A stretch of DNA of 64,000 nucleotides from Cellulomonas sp. URHE0023 (GTDB taxonomy: Bacteria > Actinomycetota > Actinomycetes > Actinomycetales > Cellulomonadaceae). A program made the position numbers and the translations under genes. The stretch is from positions 372,001-436,000 of the forward strand of contig NZ_JIAN01000006.1 of assembly GCF_000688475.1 (NCBI RefSeq), written 5' to 3'. Positions 16,231 through 25,057 of this stretch are shown here, in pieces. Under the pieces are notes generated by a model. That model made no database searches. It was not told the origin of the DNA and saw only the letters and a program-made list of their open reading frames with translations. Positions within the stretch are counted from its first letter, which is position 1. Each line of letters begins with the position of its first letter.

Positions 16231-17085
16231 CTAACCGGCGCGGACTTCCTGACCGACGGCCAGCGTGCCGACCCGCACAGGCACCATCTGGATCCCGAAC
16301 CACACCTCGCCGTCGCGGCGCCTGTGCCGAGCGAGCGTCCGCAGTGGCTCCTTGCCCGTCCGGAGCGAGTCCGGGTCGATCGTCGTGAGCACGCACCGGC
16401 CGCAGGTGTCCGCGAACCGCAGCTCCACGTCACCGACCGTCACGCTCGACCAGCCGTCCTCCTCGAACGGTTCCAGGTCCCCGTCGATGACCAGGTTGGG
16501 CCGGAACCGGCGCATGTCCATGAGCTCCCTGGGTTCGGGCGACGGACGACCGCTCTCGAGAGCGGTGAGGACGAGCTCGTCGTGGACCTCCGCGGCCCAG
16601 GTATCGAGCCGCGCCAGCGAGGCCGTCGTCGTGACGTGGACCGGGCCCGTGTCGCTGAGGGCCAGGGGGTCCTCGAGGCTGCCGCCGTGCCGGTCGGACA
16701 TCCCCCGGCGTCGCGGGTCGTCCAGCCAGACCAACCGCACCGAGCGACCGAGCAGCTCGGAGCACCACTGCGCAGCCTCCACGCCGGCATGAGTTGCGAC
16801 AGAGACCCGGGAGAGCTCCACCGGGACGTCTGGCTCCCCGTCCGGCTCCGCCACGGTGATCGTCGGAAGCCCGGCACCGGAGAGCTGCACGCCCTCGTCC
16901 ACGACCTCTGCCCGGGCCGCCAGCATCCGGGGGAACTTCCGGGCGGTCAGCGTCTGACCGTCGTCGTCCACGAGCATCCACCGCCGGTCACCGCGCGGAC
17001 CGGAGACGTCCACCCTCATGTGCGACAGCGGCGAACCCGCGAAGGACTTCACCGGATAGACGGTCAGTGCGGACACGACGGGCAT
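16231..17085 (-). CDS. MOSC-domain protein (mARC/YcbX-like)
   Basis: A 284-aa protein with an N-terminal MOSC_N beta-barrel (VSALTVYPVKSFAGSPL, then RGDRRWMLVDDDG and ARKFPRMLAA) and a C-terminal MOSC domain. The FADTCGRCVLTTIDPDS stretch (about residues 228-244) carries the conserved Cys that ligates the molybdenum cofactor in mARC and YcbX. The family reduces N-hydroxylated compounds when paired with a reductase; none is adjacent. The start is ATG 17085, chosen because homologues begin with a V-x-x-L-x-x-Y-P-V-K-S strand. It stands alone between DUF624 and hipA. Confidence 0.9.
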   Translation of the reverse strand: MPVVSALTVYPVKSFAGSPLSHMRVDVSGPRGDRRWMLVDDDGQTLTARKFPRMLAARAEVVDEGVQLSGAGLPTITVAEPDGEPDVPVELSRVSVATHAGVEAAQWCSELLGRSVRLVWLDDPRRRGMSDRHGGSLEDPLALSDTGPVHVTTTASLARLDTWAAEVHDELVLTALESGRPSPEPRELMDMRRFRPNLVIDGDLEPFEEDGWSSVTVGDVELRFADTCGRCVLTTIDPDSLRTGKEPLRTLARHRRRDGEVWFGIQMVPVRVGTLAVGQEVRAG

Positions 17086-17141
17086 CTGCGGACAGTAACA
17101 ATCGGGCGTCGCCGGACCCGGCGCCGACCAAGGACCGGCGA

Positions 17142-18383
17142 CTACGCGAGCTGCTGGACCCGGCGCTCGACCTGGGCCCATGCCTGCATCGAGACCCCTG
17201 GGTGGGCGGACCTGTCGATGTCCGCCAGCGCCGCCGCTGTGGCGTCGACGGTCTGACGAACGACGCGCAGTGCCCTCGCCGGCGCAAGACCCCACGACGC
17301 GCCCTCGGCGACCAGGTCGTCGACGGTGATCTCGGCGATCGCCCGGCGCCCGGCGATGTCGAGGGCGAGCAGCCCTGACGAGACGCCGGTGTGCTCGTGC
17401 ATCGACACGTCGTACGCGGGCGCCAGATCCACCCGTGCGCCGTCGTCGTGCCGCAGGAACGAGTGGTTCTTCGCGTGCGCGTCCGTGTTCCCGACCAGCA
17501 CCGTGAACGTCGCGAGCCGAAGGAGCGGGTCCGGCGTCGAGCCCCCGTCCGTCAGCACCGCCGCGGCCGCCGAGTACGAGGGCAGCGCCCGTCCGCGTTG
17601 GAACTTGCGGTCGGGGTCTGCCGTCGACAGGCCGAGCGCCTGGGCGAGGTCCTCCTGGTGGATGCGACGTACGGCGCCGCCGTCGGCCACGCGGTCGTAC
17701 CGCTGCACGACGATGGCCCGGACGTGCGCGAACCGCTCGACCCCGGCCTGCACGCTGGTGAGTCCCACGCGCCGCGCGAGGTCGAGCGCGGCCGCCTCGG
17801 TGTCGATCAGGTCCCGAGTGGCCGATCCGTCGGGTCGGGAGAGCTTGAGGATGTGTGTCGACGGCGCTCCACCGCGCACCCGCGCCCAGCCGTGCGCTGT
17901 CCTCGCGAGCGCGACCTTGGGTTCCATCCCCGCGAGCGAGGTCAACGAGTCGAGTCGGTTGCCCCCTCCTCCGTGCCGCGCCGCGTGGGTCAGCATCTCG
18001 GCGATCTCGTCTGCGTCGACGGGCTCCAGACGGCCCGTCGTGGCGGGGTCCGGGGCGCCCTCGTCCACGAGCACGACGGCGCCGGCGGTGTCCTTGCCGT
18101 AGACCGCGAGCATCGCGAGGGTGTCGTCGGGGTCGATGCGGTGCTCGGCGGCCATGGCGCTACGGGCGCGGCCTTCGGGCAGCAGACCTTCGAGCCAGGC
18201 GCGCACCCGTGCGGGCTGGGCACCTTCGGCAGTCCCGATGGGCAGCAGGTGCGAGACGACGCGGCTGCCTGTCCCCCAGCGGCGCACCGCCTCCTCGCTC
18301 CAGGTCAGCGACATCCCCGACCGCTGCGGGTGCACGGTTGCGGCGCGTGTCCCGTAGAGCCAGACGTCCAGGACGTCATTCAC
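17142..18383 (-). CDS. hipA: HipA-family serine/threonine kinase toxin
   Basis: A 413-aa HipA-like kinase. N-terminal HipA_N domain: LDVWLYGTRAATVHP. P-loop-like and ATP-contact regions are around SLAGMEPKVALAR and HILKLSRPDG. The catalytic loop is LVGNTDAHAKNHSFL (Asp about residue 300) and the metal-binding DLAPAYDV (Asp) follows. HipA phosphorylates a translation factor (GltX in E. coli) and induces persistence; the antitoxin HipB neutralises it and represses the operon. The start overlaps the hipB stop (ATGA). All catalytic residues appear intact. The target in this organism is unknown. Confidence 0.92.
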   Translation of the reverse strand: MNDVLDVWLYGTRAATVHPQRSGMSLTWSEEAVRRWGTGSRVVSHLLPIGTAEGAQPARVRAWLEGLLPEGRARSAMAAEHRIDPDDTLAMLAVYGKDTAGAVVLVDEGAPDPATTGRLEPVDADEIAEMLTHAARHGGGGNRLDSLTSLAGMEPKVALARTAHGWARVRGGAPSTHILKLSRPDGSATRDLIDTEAAALDLARRVGLTSVQAGVERFAHVRAIVVQRYDRVADGGAVRRIHQEDLAQALGLSTADPDRKFQRGRALPSYSAAAAVLTDGGSTPDPLLRLATFTVLVGNTDAHAKNHSFLRHDDGARVDLAPAYDVSMHEHTGVSSGLLALDIAGRRAIAEITVDDLVAEGASWGLAPARALRVVRQTVDATAAALADIDRSAHPGVSMQAWAQVERRVQQLA

Positions 18384-18610
18384 CGCTGCTCGACCCGCAG
18401 CACGACCCCTAGCTCACGGAGCACGGCGAACAGCCGGTCGGTGTAGAGGCTGGGCTTGCCCTGCTCGATCTCGTTGACGTACCGCCTCGAAATCCCCAGC
18501 TCGTCGGCAAGCTCTGCCTGGGTCAGCCCGCGGGCCGACCGGGTCTCGCGCAGGAAGCGACCCAGGTCGCTCGGGCGGGTCACCCACGCCCATGGCTTGT
18601 CGTCGCTCAT
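18380..18610 (-). CDS. hipB: HipB-like XRE antitoxin/repressor
   Basis: A 76-aa helix-turn-helix protein. It starts at ATG 18610, six bases after GGAG. The HTH is LGRFLRETRSARGLTQAELA plus ELGISRRYVNEIEQGKPSLY, a classical XRE fold; YTDRLFAVLRELGVVL is the dimer strand and helix. The upstream ATG at 18640 lies inside the operator region and has no ribosome site. Palindromic repeats directly upstream are likely its operators and would give autorepression together with HipA. Confidence 0.92.
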   Translation of the reverse strand: MSDDKPWAWVTRPSDLGRFLRETRSARGLTQAELADELGISRRYVNEIEQGKPSLYTDRLFAVLRELGVVLRVEQR

Positions 18611-18621
18611 CGAGGTCTCCG

Positions 18622-18690
18622 TGTCACCATATCCGCACATCCGGTACTGGTAACGATATCGTTACCTAGACGCGATGTCACCATATGGTG
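18622..18690. promoter_or_regulatory. hipBA operator region: two palindromes and a direct repeat
   Basis: GGTAACGATATCGTTACC at 18649-18666 is a perfect 18-bp palindrome, and CACCATATGGTG at 18679-18690 a perfect 12-bp palindrome. TGTCACCATAT occurs twice (18622-18632 and 18677-18687). The region lies between hipB and tRNA-Val. Multiple sites spaced by about one to two helical turns are typical of HipB cooperative repression. Confidence 0.65.
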
Positions 18691-18705
18691 GCGTTGAACT
18701 CCTGG

Positions 18706-18779
18706 TGGGCCCGGCCGGTTTCGAACCGGCGACCTCCGCGGTGTAAACGCGGCGCTCTAACCAGCTGAGCTACAGGCCC
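18706..18779 (-). tRNA. tRNA-Val (anticodon TAC)
   Basis: Read on the minus strand the gene starts GGGCCTGTAGCTCAGCTGG. The anticodon stem-loop is CCGCG-TTTACAC-CGCGG (anticodon TAC), and the T arm is GCCGG-TTCGAAA-CCGGC. The acceptor GGGCCTG pairs with CGGGCCC, with one G-U pair. The CCA end is encoded (18703-18705). Confidence 0.95.
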
Positions 18780-18808
18780 CTGACGACGACGGGCGGTCAG
18801 CCTACCGG

Positions 18809-19276
18809 TCAGGCGGCGGCGAGTGCCGCGACAGCCGAACGGTACTCGGACAGCTCGCGCGCACGACCGGGCGGGTTGACGACGGACCAGCGCACGATGC
18901 CCTCACCGTCCACCAGGAAGCTGCCCCGCACGGCGTGCCCCTTGGCCTCGTCGAAGACGCTGTAGGCGCGGGCGACCTCGCCGTGCGGCCAGAAGTCCGA
19001 CAGCAGGTCGAAACCGAAGCCCTCCTGGGCCGCCCACGCCCGCAGCGAGTGCCTGGGGTCGCACGAGATGACTGCGACGTGCACCCCCGCCTGCTCGAAG
19101 TCGGCGATGTTGTCACGCAGCTCGCACAGCTCACCGGTGCACGTGCCCGAAAACGCGAACGGCACGAACACGAGAACCGCAGGGCCCCCGCGCAGTCCGC
19201 TCAAGGTCACGGGAGTGCCGTGCGTGTCGGACAGGGAGAAGTCGGGAGCGAGGTCACCGACGGCCGGATGCGCCAT
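18809..19276 (-). CDS. Peroxiredoxin (AhpE/BCP-like)
   Basis: A 155-aa thioredoxin-fold peroxidase. The peroxidatic Cys is C46 in PFAFSGTCTGELCELRDN (P-x3-T-x2-C form altered to FAFSGTC); a nearby C51 and a later Cys (ISCDPRH) could act in resolving. The C-terminal FLVDGEGIVRWSVVNPPG is the usual AhpE strand pair. It reduces hydrogen or organic peroxides, using mycoredoxin or thioredoxin in actinobacteria. The start is ATG 19276 (MAHPAVGDLAPDFSLSD). It is a single-gene unit after tRNA-Val on the same strand. Confidence 0.92.
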   Translation of the reverse strand: MAHPAVGDLAPDFSLSDTHGTPVTLSGLRGGPAVLVFVPFAFSGTCTGELCELRDNIADFEQAGVHVAVISCDPRHSLRAWAAQEGFGFDLLSDFWPHGEVARAYSVFDEAKGHAVRGSFLVDGEGIVRWSVVNPPGRARELSEYRSAVAALAAA

Positions 19277-19355
19277 GTGGCGACCCTAGCAACGCTCAGC
19301 AGCCAGGGCCCTCGGGCGCCGGCCGAGGTCGCCTGCACCGGCGACCCTCACCACC

Positions 19356-19775
19356 TCAGCGGCCGCGGCCTCGGGCGGCGAGCCGGGTGGCAGACCAGTC
19401 GGCAGCCACCGACAAGGTGCTCATCGCGTGCAGACCGGACGTGGTCGCAGCCTCTTCGATGTCACTGTGCGACACATGGCCGGGACGGCCGGCCTTAGGG
19501 GTGAGCACCCAGATCGGACCGCTGTCGTCAAGAACAGTGAGGGCGTCGACGAGCGCGTCGGTGAGGTCCCCGTCGTCCTGCCGGAACCAGATCACCGCGC
19601 CGTCGGTGACGTCGTCATAGTCCTCGTCGACGAGGTCGGTGCCGGTGATGCCTTCGAGGCCTGACCGCAGCGTGTCGTCGACGTCGTCGTCGTAACCGAA
19701 CTCCTGGATCACCTGTCCCGCGGCGAAACCCAGACGAGACGCTGCGTTCGCGGCGTCGTCCGTGGTGGATGACAC
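19356..19775 (-). CDS. DUF3052 family protein
   Basis: A 139-aa protein matching the actinobacterial DUF3052 family: AASRLGFAAGQVIQEFGYDDDVD, then an acidic stretch, AVIWFRQDDGDLTDALVDAL, GPIWVLTPKAGRPGHVSHSDI and a C-terminal amphipathic segment. Function is unknown. The start is GTG 19775. It is divergent from aceE, a conserved arrangement in actinobacteria that hints at a link with pyruvate or fatty-acid metabolism, but nothing in the sequence shows a catalytic site. Confidence 0.9.
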   Translation of the reverse strand: MSSTTDDAANAASRLGFAAGQVIQEFGYDDDVDDTLRSGLEGITGTDLVDEDYDDVTDGAVIWFRQDDGDLTDALVDALTVLDDSGPIWVLTPKAGRPGHVSHSDIEEAATTSGLHAMSTLSVAADWSATRLAARGRGR

Positions 19776-20090
19776 GTCTGACCGATCCCTTCCCTCGCTC
19801 GCCCCGGGCCGGGGCGACGCTTCCTGATGCCAAACCGTAGCCCACCGCACGGGGGCCTGGTCTGGCAAGACACGGCGCCCGGACCACCTCGGCTCGACCG
19901 GTGTCACGGACGTCACGCGGCAGTTCCTGCTACTCGGTGTGACTTTCGGGCCTCGGGGGTCCGAGAATGGGGTGCACTACCCGCACCCAATCGCACAGCG
20001 CCTACCCGGGCGAGTGCGGCGGGGCAGGGCACAGATGCGCCGCCGATGCCGACCGGGCTCGTGCGCGCGGACGAGACGCAAGGAGCGCAG

Positions 20091-22835
20091 GTGGCTTCGA
20101 TCGACGAGACGGGTCCGCTCATCGGCGGCCTGCTCAGCCAGGTTCCGGACATCGACCCGGAGGAGACCGGCGAGTGGGTGGAGTCCATCGACGGACTCAT
20201 CGACGAGAAGGGCGGTCCCCGCGCGCGGTACGTGCTGCTGAGCATGCTGCAGCGCGCCCGACAGCGGAACGTGGCCATCCCGGCCTCGCTCAACACGCCC
20301 TACGTCAACACCATCGCGGTGCACGACGAGCCGTACTTCCCCGGCGACGAGGCGCTCGAGCGGCGCTACCGCTCCTGGATCCGCTGGAACGCGGCCGTCA
20401 TGGTCACGCGGGCACAGCGACCGGGCGTAGGCGTCGGCGGGCACATCTCGTCCTACGCGTCGGTGGCGACGCTCACCGAGGTGGGCCTCAACCACTTCTT
20501 CCGCGGCAAGGACCACCCCGGCGGCGGTGACCAGGTCTACTTCCAGGGTCACGCCTCCCCCGGCGTCTACGCCCGCGCATTCCTCGAGGGGCGCCTGTCG
20601 GAGCACCAGCTGGACGGGTTCCGTCAGGAGCTGTCGCACCCGGGCGGCGGTCTGCCGTCGTACCCGCACCCGCGTCTCGCGCCGGACCTGTGGGAGTTCC
20701 CGACGGTCTCGATGGGCCTCGGCCCGTCGTCGGCGATCTACCAGGCCTGGACCAACCGGTACCTGCACCTGCGCGGCATCAAGGACACCAGCCAGCAGGA
20801 CGTCTGGGCGTTCCTCGGCGACGGCGAGATGGACGAGCCCGAGTCGCGCGGCATGCTGCAGCTGGCGGGCCAGCAGGGTCTCGACAACCTGACGTTCGTC
20901 GTCAACTGCAACCTGCAGCGGCTCGACGGACCGGTGCGTGGCAACGGCAAGATCATCCAGGAGCTCGAGGCGCAGTTCCGCGGTGCGGGCTGGAACGTCA
21001 TCAAGGTCGTCTGGGGTCGCGAGTGGGACGCCCTGCTCAACGCCGACAAGGACCGGGCGCTCGTCAACCTGATGAACACGACGCCGGACGGCGACTTCCA
21101 GACGTTCCGTGCCGAGAACGGCGCCTTCATCCGCGAGCACTTCTTCGGTCGCGACCCGCGGACCAAGACGCTGGTCGAGAAGATGACCGACGACGAGATC
21201 TGGGCGCTCAAGCGCGGCGGTCACGACTACCGCAAGATCTACGCCGCCTACAAGGCCGCCCGCGAGCACACGGGTCAGCCGACGGTCATCCTGGCCCACA
21301 CGATCAAGGGCTACGGGCTGGGCTCGGGCTTCGCCGGGCGCAACGCGACGCACCAGATGAAGAAGCTCAAGGGCGACGACCTCAAGACCCTGCGGGACTC
21401 GCTGCACATCCCGATCACGGACGAGCAGATCGACGCCAACCCCTACGTGCCGCCCTACTACCACCCGGGGACCGAGGACGAGGGCATCCAGTACATGCTC
21501 GAGCGCCGCCGCCAGCTCGGTGGTTTCGTGCCGGAGCGTCGTACGACGCACAAGCCGCTGACCCTTCCGGACGACAAGGTCTACGAGGGTCTGGCCAAGG
21601 GCTCAGGTCACCAGGAGGTGGCCACGACGATGGCGCTCGTGCGCCTGTTCAAGGACCTGGTCCGGGACAAGGAGTTCGGTCACCGCCTGGTGCCGATCAT
21701 CCCTGACGAGGCGCGCACGTTCGGCCTGGACTCGATCTTCCCGAGCGCCAAGATCTTCAACACGAACGGCCAGAACTACATGGCCGTGGACCGCGAGCTC
21801 ATGCTCTCCTACAAGGAGTCCGAGTCCGGCCAGATCATGCACACGGGCATCAACGAGGCCGGCAGCGCGTCGGCGTTCCAGGCGGTCGGGACGTCCTACG
21901 CGACGCACGGCGAGCCCCTGATCCCGTTCTACTTCTACTACTCGATGTTCGGGTTCCAGCGGACCGGCGACCAGTTCTGGGCAGCCGGCGACCAGATGGT
22001 CCGCGGGTTCCTGATCGGTGCCACGGCTGGTCGTACGACCCTGACCGGTGAGGGGCTCCAGCACGCGGACGGGCACTCCCCGCTGCTCGCCGGGACGATG
22101 TCGCACGTCGTGCACTACGACCCGGCGTACGGGTACGAGATCCGGCACATCGTGCGCGACGGCATCGAGCGGATGTACGGCGATGCCGGTGGTCGCGACC
22201 GTGACGTCATCTACTACCTCACGGTGTACAACGAGCCGATGCTGCAGCCGGTCGAGCCGGACAACGTGGACGTCGAGGGCATCCTGCGCGGCATCCACCT
22301 GGTCTCGCCGGTCGAGGGTGACGGGCCGCGCGCCCAGATCCTCGCGTCGGGCGTGGCGGTTCCGTGGGCCCTCGAGGCCAAGAAGCTGCTCGCCGACGAC
22401 TGGGGAGTCCGGGCTGCGGTCTGGTCGGTGACCAGCTGGAACGAGCTGCGGCGCGACGGCCTGGCCGCCGACCAGCACGCCTACCTGCACCCCGGCGAGG
22501 AGGAGCGCGTCCCGTACCTCACGCAGAAGCTGCAGGGGGCCGAGGGACCGTTCGTCGCGACGACGGACTACGACCACCTCGTCGCCGACCAGGTGCGCGC
22601 CTGGATCCCCGGCACGTACGCGACGCTGGGCGCCGACGGCTTCGGGTTCTCGGACACCCGGGCCGCGGCACGCCGGCACTTCAAGATCGACGGTCCGTCC
22701 ACCGTGGTGCGTGTGCTCCAGCAGCTCGCGCGCAGCGGGGCGGTCGGACCCGAGGTGCCCGCGCAGGCGATCGAGCGGTACCGCCTGCACGACGTCACAG
22801 CAGGTACGTCCGGCAACGCCGGTGGCGAGAGCTGA
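20091..22835 (+). CDS. aceE: Pyruvate dehydrogenase E1 component (homodimeric)
   Basis: Decarboxylates pyruvate with thiamine diphosphate and passes acetyl to lipoyl-E2. A 914-aa single-chain E1, the usual length. The start is GTG 20091 with AAGGAG six bases upstream; in-frame ATGs further up have no such site. The ThDP motif is [10 protein letters not shown] followed by [12 protein letters not shown] (GDG...NN type). The pyruvate-pocket segment [13 protein letters not shown] and the C-terminal transketolase-like half ([29 protein letters not shown]) are present. The E2 and lpd genes are elsewhere. In actinobacteria it can assemble into a mixed PDH/ODH complex. It ends at a strong palindromic terminator. 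Confidence 0.97.
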   Translation: MASIDETGPLIGGLLSQVPDIDPEETGEWVESIDGLIDEKGGPRARYVLLSMLQRARQRNVAIPASLNTPYVNTIAVHDEPYFPGDEALERRYRSWIRWNAAVMVTRAQRPGVGVGGHISSYASVATLTEVGLNHFFRGKDHPGGGDQVYFQGHASPGVYARAFLEGRLSEHQLDGFRQELSHPGGGLPSYPHPRLAPDLWEFPTVSMGLGPSSAIYQAWTNRYLHLRGIKDTSQQDVWAFLGDGEMDEPESRGMLQLAGQQGLDNLTFVVNCNLQRLDGPVRGNGKIIQELEAQFRGAGWNVIKVVWGREWDALLNADKDRALVNLMNTTPDGDFQTFRAENGAFIREHFFGRDPRTKTLVEKMTDDEIWALKRGGHDYRKIYAAYKAAREHTGQPTVILAHTIKGYGLGSGFAGRNATHQMKKLKGDDLKTLRDSLHIPITDEQIDANPYVPPYYHPGTEDEGIQYMLERRRQLGGFVPERRTTHKPLTLPDDKVYEGLAKGSGHQEVATTMALVRLFKDLVRDKEFGHRLVPIIPDEARTFGLDSIFPSAKIFNTNGQNYMAVDRELMLSYKESESGQIMHTGINEAGSASAFQAVGTSYATHGEPLIPFYFYYSMFGFQRTGDQFWAAGDQMVRGFLIGATAGRTTLTGEGLQHADGHSPLLAGTMSHVVHYDPAYGYEIRHIVRDGIERMYGDAGGRDRDVIYYLTVYNEPMLQPVEPDNVDVEGILRGIHLVSPVEGDGPRAQILASGVAVPWALEAKKLLADDWGVRAAVWSVTSWNELRRDGLAADQHAYLHPGEEERVPYLTQKLQGAEGPFVATTDYDHLVADQVRAWIPGTYATLGADGFGFSDTRAAARRHFKIDGPSTVVRVLQQLARSGAVGPEVPAQAIERYRLHDVTAGTSGNAGGES

Positions 22836-22853
22836 CCCTCTGACCTGCGAGAC

Positions 22854-22891
22854 GACGAAGGCCCGGGCGAACGTTCGCCCGGGCCTTCGTC
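22854..22891. terminator. Bidirectional terminator between aceE and the 229-aa gene
   Basis: A 38-bp perfect palindrome: GACGAAGGCCCGGGCGAAC at 22854-22872 is followed directly by its reverse complement to 22891. It lies 18 bp after aceE and 13 bp before the stop of the convergent minus-strand gene. It would form a long hairpin on either transcript. There is no U tract. Confidence 0.8.
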
Positions 22892-22903
22892 GTGCGGTCG
22901 GAC

Positions 22904-23593
22904 TCAGGTCCCGGGGATGTTCTGCTCGGCGTGCGCGAGCTCCCGGCCCAGCTCGCCCCTGAGCTCTGCGACTGCCGCCTGATCGGGATACAGGTCCAGG
23001 GCGGCGATGTGCTGCTTGGCCTCGAGCGGTCGCCCGGCCTCGATGGAAGCGAGCACGAGCTGGCGTGCGACCTCGGGGTCGTGCTCGCGCGGGCGCCAGT
23101 GGCCCACGCCGAGCCCGATCGCGTCGACGGGCATCCCTGCGCCGCGCAGCAGTGCAAGAGCCTCGACGAGCGCCTTGCCGGACGGGTCCCGCTCGGCCGC
23201 CGTGGTGAGCCGGCGCAGCGTTCCCTCGTGGTCGTCGCTGACCGACAGGCGCGCGACCTCGATGAGCGGGTACCAGGCCCGTGGGTTCCCGGCGAGCTCC
23301 TCCCCGAGAGCCCAGACCGCGAGGTCCGCGGCGTGCTGACGTTCGCTCTCGTCGGGGGGCGCGGCCAGCGGGTCCTCGTCGGCCACCGTGGAGTCCGCAG
23401 CCCGGCGACGAACGATCTCGGCGAGGGCGACGAACGCTCGCTCGTTGTTCGGGTCGTCGCTGAGCATCGACCGAAGGGCGTCCTCGTGGAGCGTGTCCCC
23501 ACGGCGCGCTGCGGTCGTCGGACGGCGTGCACCAACCCGCGACGCCGAGGACGGCCGTCGCATGAGCTGACGCAGACGGGGCAGGAGTGCCAT
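22904..23593 (-). CDS. TPR-like helical repeat protein, unknown function
   Basis: A 229-aa soluble, Ala/Glu/Arg-rich helical protein. Repeated helix pairs such as DPNNERAFVALAEIVRR, NPRAWYPLIEVARLSVSDD and GRPLEAKQHIAALDLYPDQ read like degenerate tetratricopeptide repeats. No signal peptide or catalytic motif is seen. It starts at ATG 23593 (MALLPRLRQLMRRP) with a basic N-terminus. Homologous short TPR-like proteins occur next to aceE in Micrococcales. It is divergent from fasR, sharing a 113-bp region. Protein-protein scaffolding is the likely type of role. Confidence 0.7.
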   Translation of the reverse strand: MALLPRLRQLMRRPSSASRVGARRPTTAARRGDTLHEDALRSMLSDDPNNERAFVALAEIVRRRAADSTVADEDPLAAPPDESERQHAADLAVWALGEELAGNPRAWYPLIEVARLSVSDDHEGTLRRLTTAAERDPSGKALVEALALLRGAGMPVDAIGLGVGHWRPREHDPEVARQLVLASIEAGRPLEAKQHIAALDLYPDQAAVAELRGELGRELAHAEQNIPGT

Positions 23594-23706
23594 GCAGCGA
23601 CCTTATCCGTATGGGACGAACCGCACCGGCTCGACGCGGCTCCGACACGGTCGAGCACACCTCGGCGTTTGTCGACTTCCCACAATCGGGACCCTATGCT
23701 CGCCCC

Positions 23707-24966
23707 ATGTCCAGCACCCTCGACGGGCAGGCCACCCCGCCTCCAGCACCCCCGTCCCGTCCCCGACGCACCCCGCCGGCACGAGTTCGGACTCCTGCTC
23801 TGGAGGCCCGCGGAGGGCCAGAGACGCAGCGGCGCGTACGCGAAGGCGCGGGGCTGCTCTCCGCGGCAGCGATGCGACGGCTCGACGAGGACCTGGAGTG
23901 GTACCGCCAGCTGCCGGCCGAGGACCGCTCCTGGGTGGGTCTGATCGCCCAGGCCGGGATCACCGCGTTCGTCACCTGGTTCGCCGAGCCGACCCGTCCC
24001 CCGCACGGTGTCGGGGACATCTTCGCCACCGCACCACCCGAGCTCACCCGGTCGATCTCGCTGCAGCACACGCTCCAGCTCGTACGCGTGGTGGTCGACG
24101 TCGTCGAGATGAACAGCGACCGCCTCGCAGCCCCGGGCGACGAGCGAGAGGTCCGCGAAGCCGTCCTGCGCTACTCGCGCGAGGTGGCGTTCTCGGCCGC
24201 CGAGGTCTACGCCCGCGCCGCGGAGATGCGTGGCGCATGGGATGCGCGGCTCGAGGCGCTCGTGGTCGACGCTCTCGTCCGGGGCGACGCAGACGACGCT
24301 CTCAGGTCCCGCATCGCGGCCCTCGGATGGAGCGGACGAGGATCGACGCTGGTCATGGTGGGCACGACGACGTCCGCGCTCGATGACGTGCGGGCCGCCG
24401 AGCTGCGCCGGGCGACCCGCCGAACGGCCGACGACGCGCTCGTCGGCATCCAGGGCGACCGCCTTGTCGTCTTCCTCGGCGGCGAGGGCGACCTCCGTGC
24501 CGCCGCAGCGACCCTGCTCCACCGGTTCGGCCCGGGCCCCGTGGTGATCGGACCGGTCGTCGGTGACCTCAGCGACTCGGCCCGGTCCGCCCGCGCGGCG
24601 CTCTCCGGGCTCCTCGCGGCACCCGCGTGGGAGCAGGCACCGCGACCGGTGCAGGCCGACGAGCTGCTGCCCGAACGCGTGCTCATCGGCGACGAGACGG
24701 CCCGCAGGACGCTCGTCGCCCAGGCGTACGCGCCCTTGGCGGCCAGCCAGGGATCGCTGCTCGAGACACTGTCGGCGTACCTCGGCACCGGGCGGTCGCT
24801 CGAGGCTGCGGCTCGGACGCTGTACGTGCACCCGAACACGGTTCGCTACCGTCTGCGCCGCGTCTCCGACGTGACCGGCTGGGACCCGTTGGACGCCCGC
24901 GAGTCGTACGTCCTGCAGACCGCGCTCGCGCTCGGGAGGCTCGACGCCGCGAGCGTTCCGTCGTAG
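23707..24966 (+). CDS. fasR: PucR-type regulator of fatty-acid synthesis (FasR-like)
   Basis: A 419-aa protein with a central helical and GGDEF-like domain (VVFLGGEGDLRAAA) and a C-terminal PucR helix-turn-helix: LLETLSAYLGTGRSLEAAAR, then TLYVHPNTVRYRLRRVSDVTG. In Streptomyces the homologue FasR lies directly upstream of fabD and activates the fabD-fabH-acpP-fabF operon; the same order is found here. The start is ATG 23707 with a Pro-rich N-terminal tail (PPPAPPSRPRRTPP). A small gap (91 bp) before fabD holds GACGC-6-GCGTC at 24982-24997, a weak candidate site. Function is by synteny and domain order. Confidence 0.88.
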   Translation: MSSTLDGQATPPPAPPSRPRRTPPARVRTPALEARGGPETQRRVREGAGLLSAAAMRRLDEDLEWYRQLPAEDRSWVGLIAQAGITAFVTWFAEPTRPPHGVGDIFATAPPELTRSISLQHTLQLVRVVVDVVEMNSDRLAAPGDEREVREAVLRYSREVAFSAAEVYARAAEMRGAWDARLEALVVDALVRGDADDALRSRIAALGWSGRGSTLVMVGTTTSALDDVRAAELRRATRRTADDALVGIQGDRLVVFLGGEGDLRAAAATLLHRFGPGPVVIGPVVGDLSDSARSARAALSGLLAAPAWEQAPRPVQADELLPERVLIGDETARRTLVAQAYAPLAASQGSLLETLSAYLGTGRSLEAAARTLYVHPNTVRYRLRRVSDVTGWDPLDARESYVLQTALALGRLDAASVPS

Positions 24967-25057
24967 GGGTCTTTTGTAGGAGACGCACAAGGGCGTCGGA
25001 GAAGGTTGGTGCACGCCGTGACCAGGTTGGGCGGCGTCAGGAAGGAAGAGTGAGCAC

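Noticed and set aside
18700..18780. tRNA-Val as an integration site for a hipBA-bearing element
   Set aside because: No integrase and no repeated tRNA 3' segment is seen on either side within the window.
19977..21551. A 524-codon frame antisense to aceE
   Set aside because: Shadow of the third-position GC bias of aceE; composition is Arg/Val/His-rich with no fold pattern.
22854..22891. The 38-bp palindrome after aceE as a regulator binding site
   Set aside because: It lies between two convergent stop codons, so a bidirectional terminator is the simpler explanation.
21603..23660. A 685-codon minus-strand frame covering the end of aceE and the TPR-like gene
   Set aside because: It crosses the aceE terminator palindrome and overlaps two real genes; no protein features.
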